DNA from: Deinococcus aquiradiocola
Lineage (GTDB): Bacteria > Deinococcota > Deinococci > Deinococcales > Deinococcaceae
Assembly (NCBI RefSeq): GCF_014646915.1
Contig: NZ_BMOE01000004.1
Coordinates: 62,001-126,000 of the forward strand
Length of the DNA stretch: 64,000 nucleotides
Reading direction: 5' to 3'
The translations under genes and the position numbers were made by a program. The notes under the pieces were generated by a model. It made no database searches and was not told where the DNA came from. It saw only the letters and a list, made by a program, of their open reading frames with translations. The first letter of the stretch is position 1. Each line of letters opens with the position of its first letter. Of this stretch, positions 62,756 through 64,000 are shown piece by piece.

Positions 62756-64000
62756 TCAGTTCCCGGCGCGCAGGGTACGGAGCAGCAGGTTCGGGAAGCG
62801 GGTCACGCCCAGGACGAGCGGCTCGCTCCACCGCTGACCCCCGACGCGCACCTCGGCCGTCCCGGCGGGCAGGTCCGTGAACCCGTAGTACCCGTTCCCG
62901 TCCGTGACGGTGCTGCCCAGCGGCGAACCGTCCGCCGCGAACGCGTCCACCCGCAGCCCGCCCACCCGGAGCGTGCCGACCACGCGGCCCAGCACGGCCC
63001 GCCGCGCCGAGGGGGTCGGCGTCCAGACGACCGCGCCGCCGCTGCCCCCCTCGGCCGTCATGACGCTGCCCAGCACGCCACGCAATGCCGCCAGCCCCTG
63101 CGCCTGCGTCTGCCGCTGCGCGTACACCTCGCTGGTCGGCGTGCGGTACGCGTACCCCACCCACCCCAGTCCGCCCGTCAGGGCGCGCGCCGCCTGCGCG
63201 GCCGTCACCTCCGGGGAATTCAGGTACATGGACGTGCCCGCCGCCACCTCGGCCGTGCCGCTGCGCTGCTGCCCCGCGAAGGCGTTCCAGTGGTCGAACC
63301 AGCTCTCCTGCCCGTTCACGCCGTCCCGCTTGTAGTTCATGAGGACGTTCACGTCCAGCAGGCCCTCACGCATCCAGGCGGGCCAGTCCTGCAGCACCTC
63401 GCTGTACGTGCGGGTCGCGCGGAACGCGGTCAGGTCGGCCGGACCGTTACCATACACGATGGTCGCGGCACTCAGGATCACGCCCGGCCTCGCCGCCCGC
63501 GCCTCCAGCGCCACGCGCCGCGTGAGCGCCGTCACCTGCTCACGCTTCCAGGCCTTCCAGCGTTCGTCCGCCGGGGCGGGCGTCCCGGTCGCGCCCGTCT
63601 CCTGCCGGTACCGGGCGAGCGTGACGGGGCTGTACCCCCAGTCCCCACCGTCCGGGTAGCGGATACGGTCGAGTTGCAGGCCGTCCACGTCGTAGTTCTT
63701 CACGACACTGACCGCCGAGCGCACCATGTGGTCCGCCGCGGCCGGAATGCCCGGATCGAGCCACGCGTCCGCGCCGCTCTTCCAGCTGCCGTCCGGGCGG
63801 CGGGACAGCCACGAGTCGCGCGCGTCCGGCCCGTGCAGCGCGAACACCTGAGCCGCACCCGCAGACGGCAGGCTCGCGTTCCACGCGCCCGTCACGCTCA
63901 CCCACGCGATCACGCGCAGGTGCCGCGCGTGCGCGAGCCGGATCACCTCCGCGAGCGGATCGAAGCCCGGCTGCACGTCCGCCGCCACCGGCACGCTCGC
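62756..64000 (-). CDS. GHL10-type (DUF187) glycoside hydrolase-like protein, 5' part beyond window
   Basis: At least 413 residues, open at the window edge, so the N-terminus and true start are missing. The barrel shows HLRVIAWVSV, the DPG motif (WLDPGIPAAADHMV), DGLQLDRIRYP with the candidate catalytic Asp, and DVNVLMNYKRDGVNG. These fit the glycosyl-hydrolase-like 10 family related to YngK. The C-terminal 80 residues (VLGRVVGTLRVGGLRVDAFAADG...) look like a carboxypeptidase-regulatory-like beta domain. It is probably secreted and active on cell-surface or environmental glycans. Confidence 0.85.
   Translation of the reverse strand, partial: ASVPVAADVQPGFDPLAEVIRLAHARHLRVIAWVSVTGAWNASLPSAGAAQVFALHGPDARDSWLSRRPDGSWKSGADAWLDPGIPAAADHMVRSAVSVVKNYDVDGLQLDRIRYPDGGDWGYSPVTLARYRQETGATGTPAPADERWKAWKREQVTALTRRVALEARAARPGVILSAATIVYGNGPADLTAFRATRTYSEVLQDWPAWMREGLLDVNVLMNYKRDGVNGQESWFDHWNAFAGQQRSGTAEVAAGTSMYLNSPEVTAAQAARALTGGLGWVGYAYRTPTSEVYAQRQTQAQGLAALRGVLGSVMTAEGGSGGAVVWTPTPSARRAVLGRVVGTLRVGGLRVDAFAADGSPLGSTVTDGNGYYGFTDLPAGTAEVRVGGQRWSEPLVLGVTRFPNLLLRTLRAGN

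Overview
The window reads as chromosomal DNA of a Deinococcus species. It is very GC-rich. It carries Deinococcus-style mutS-mutL, a bacterial nitric oxide synthase, a zinc-free L31, LEA-type desiccation proteins and TANNNT -10 boxes placed 4-8 nt before start codons, the arrangement known for leaderless Deinococcus transcripts. The species cannot be fixed from sequence alone.

Layout. 0-12.7 kb: rpmE, an EAL phosphodiesterase, mutS-mutL, a glycerophosphodiesterase, a VOC protein, a TrmB regulator, an M23 peptidase, an alpha/beta hydrolase whose nucleophile serine is glycine, a hexapeptide acyltransferase, a 5-FTHF cyclo-ligase-like protein and nos. 12.7-20.8 kb: an ABC ATPase/permease pair (the ATPase gene follows a C8 tract), glmS preceded by a recognisable glmS ribozyme, an enoyl-CoA hydratase, an FmdB-like/HtrA pair, a Usp protein and rpoZ. 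20.8-26.6 kb: tdh, two small uncharacterised genes, an FBP zinc-finger protein and a proline catabolism unit (GntR-FCD regulator, proline dehydrogenase, P5C dehydrogenase). 26.6-32.8 kb: a subtilase lipoprotein with a 400-nt leader, then an exbB-exbD-tonB-like operon. 33-37.5 kb: sufC-sufB-(hypothetical)-(VOC)-sufD. 37.5-52.2 kb: mostly single genes of housekeeping, envelope or unknown function, including ohrR, an LEA-like protein, dtd, a family-4 uracil-DNA glycosylase, a LysM-NlpC/P60 hydrolase, a LolA-like protein and a WHy/LEA14 lipoprotein. 52.3-62.2 kb: one long minus-strand galactoside locus: DeoR regulator, binding protein, two permeases, terminator, GH42 beta-galactosidase, GH36 alpha-galactosidase, galT, galK. 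The end holds an FKBP isomerase and a truncated GHL10-type glycoside hydrolase.

How genes work together. The galactoside locus imports beta- and alpha-galactosides, hydrolyses them and feeds galactose into the Leloir pathway; the transporter ATPase and GalE must come from elsewhere. A palindrome CGTAA-N-TTACG occurs before the regulator and again inside the terminator just upstream of the catabolic genes, and is the best operator candidate. Proline is oxidised to glutamate under a co-located GntR regulator with related palindromes at two sites. SufBCD builds Fe-S clusters, which the family-4 UDG would use.

Most distinctive signals: a degenerate dispersed repeat family of about 185-230 bp (four copies plus a hairpin relic), one copy having 11-bp terminal inverted repeats; the glmS ribozyme; a 29-bp perfect inverted repeat with a 3-nt loop; and about two dozen genes with leaderless promoter architecture. 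I found no tRNA, rRNA, CRISPR array, transposase or prophage gene.
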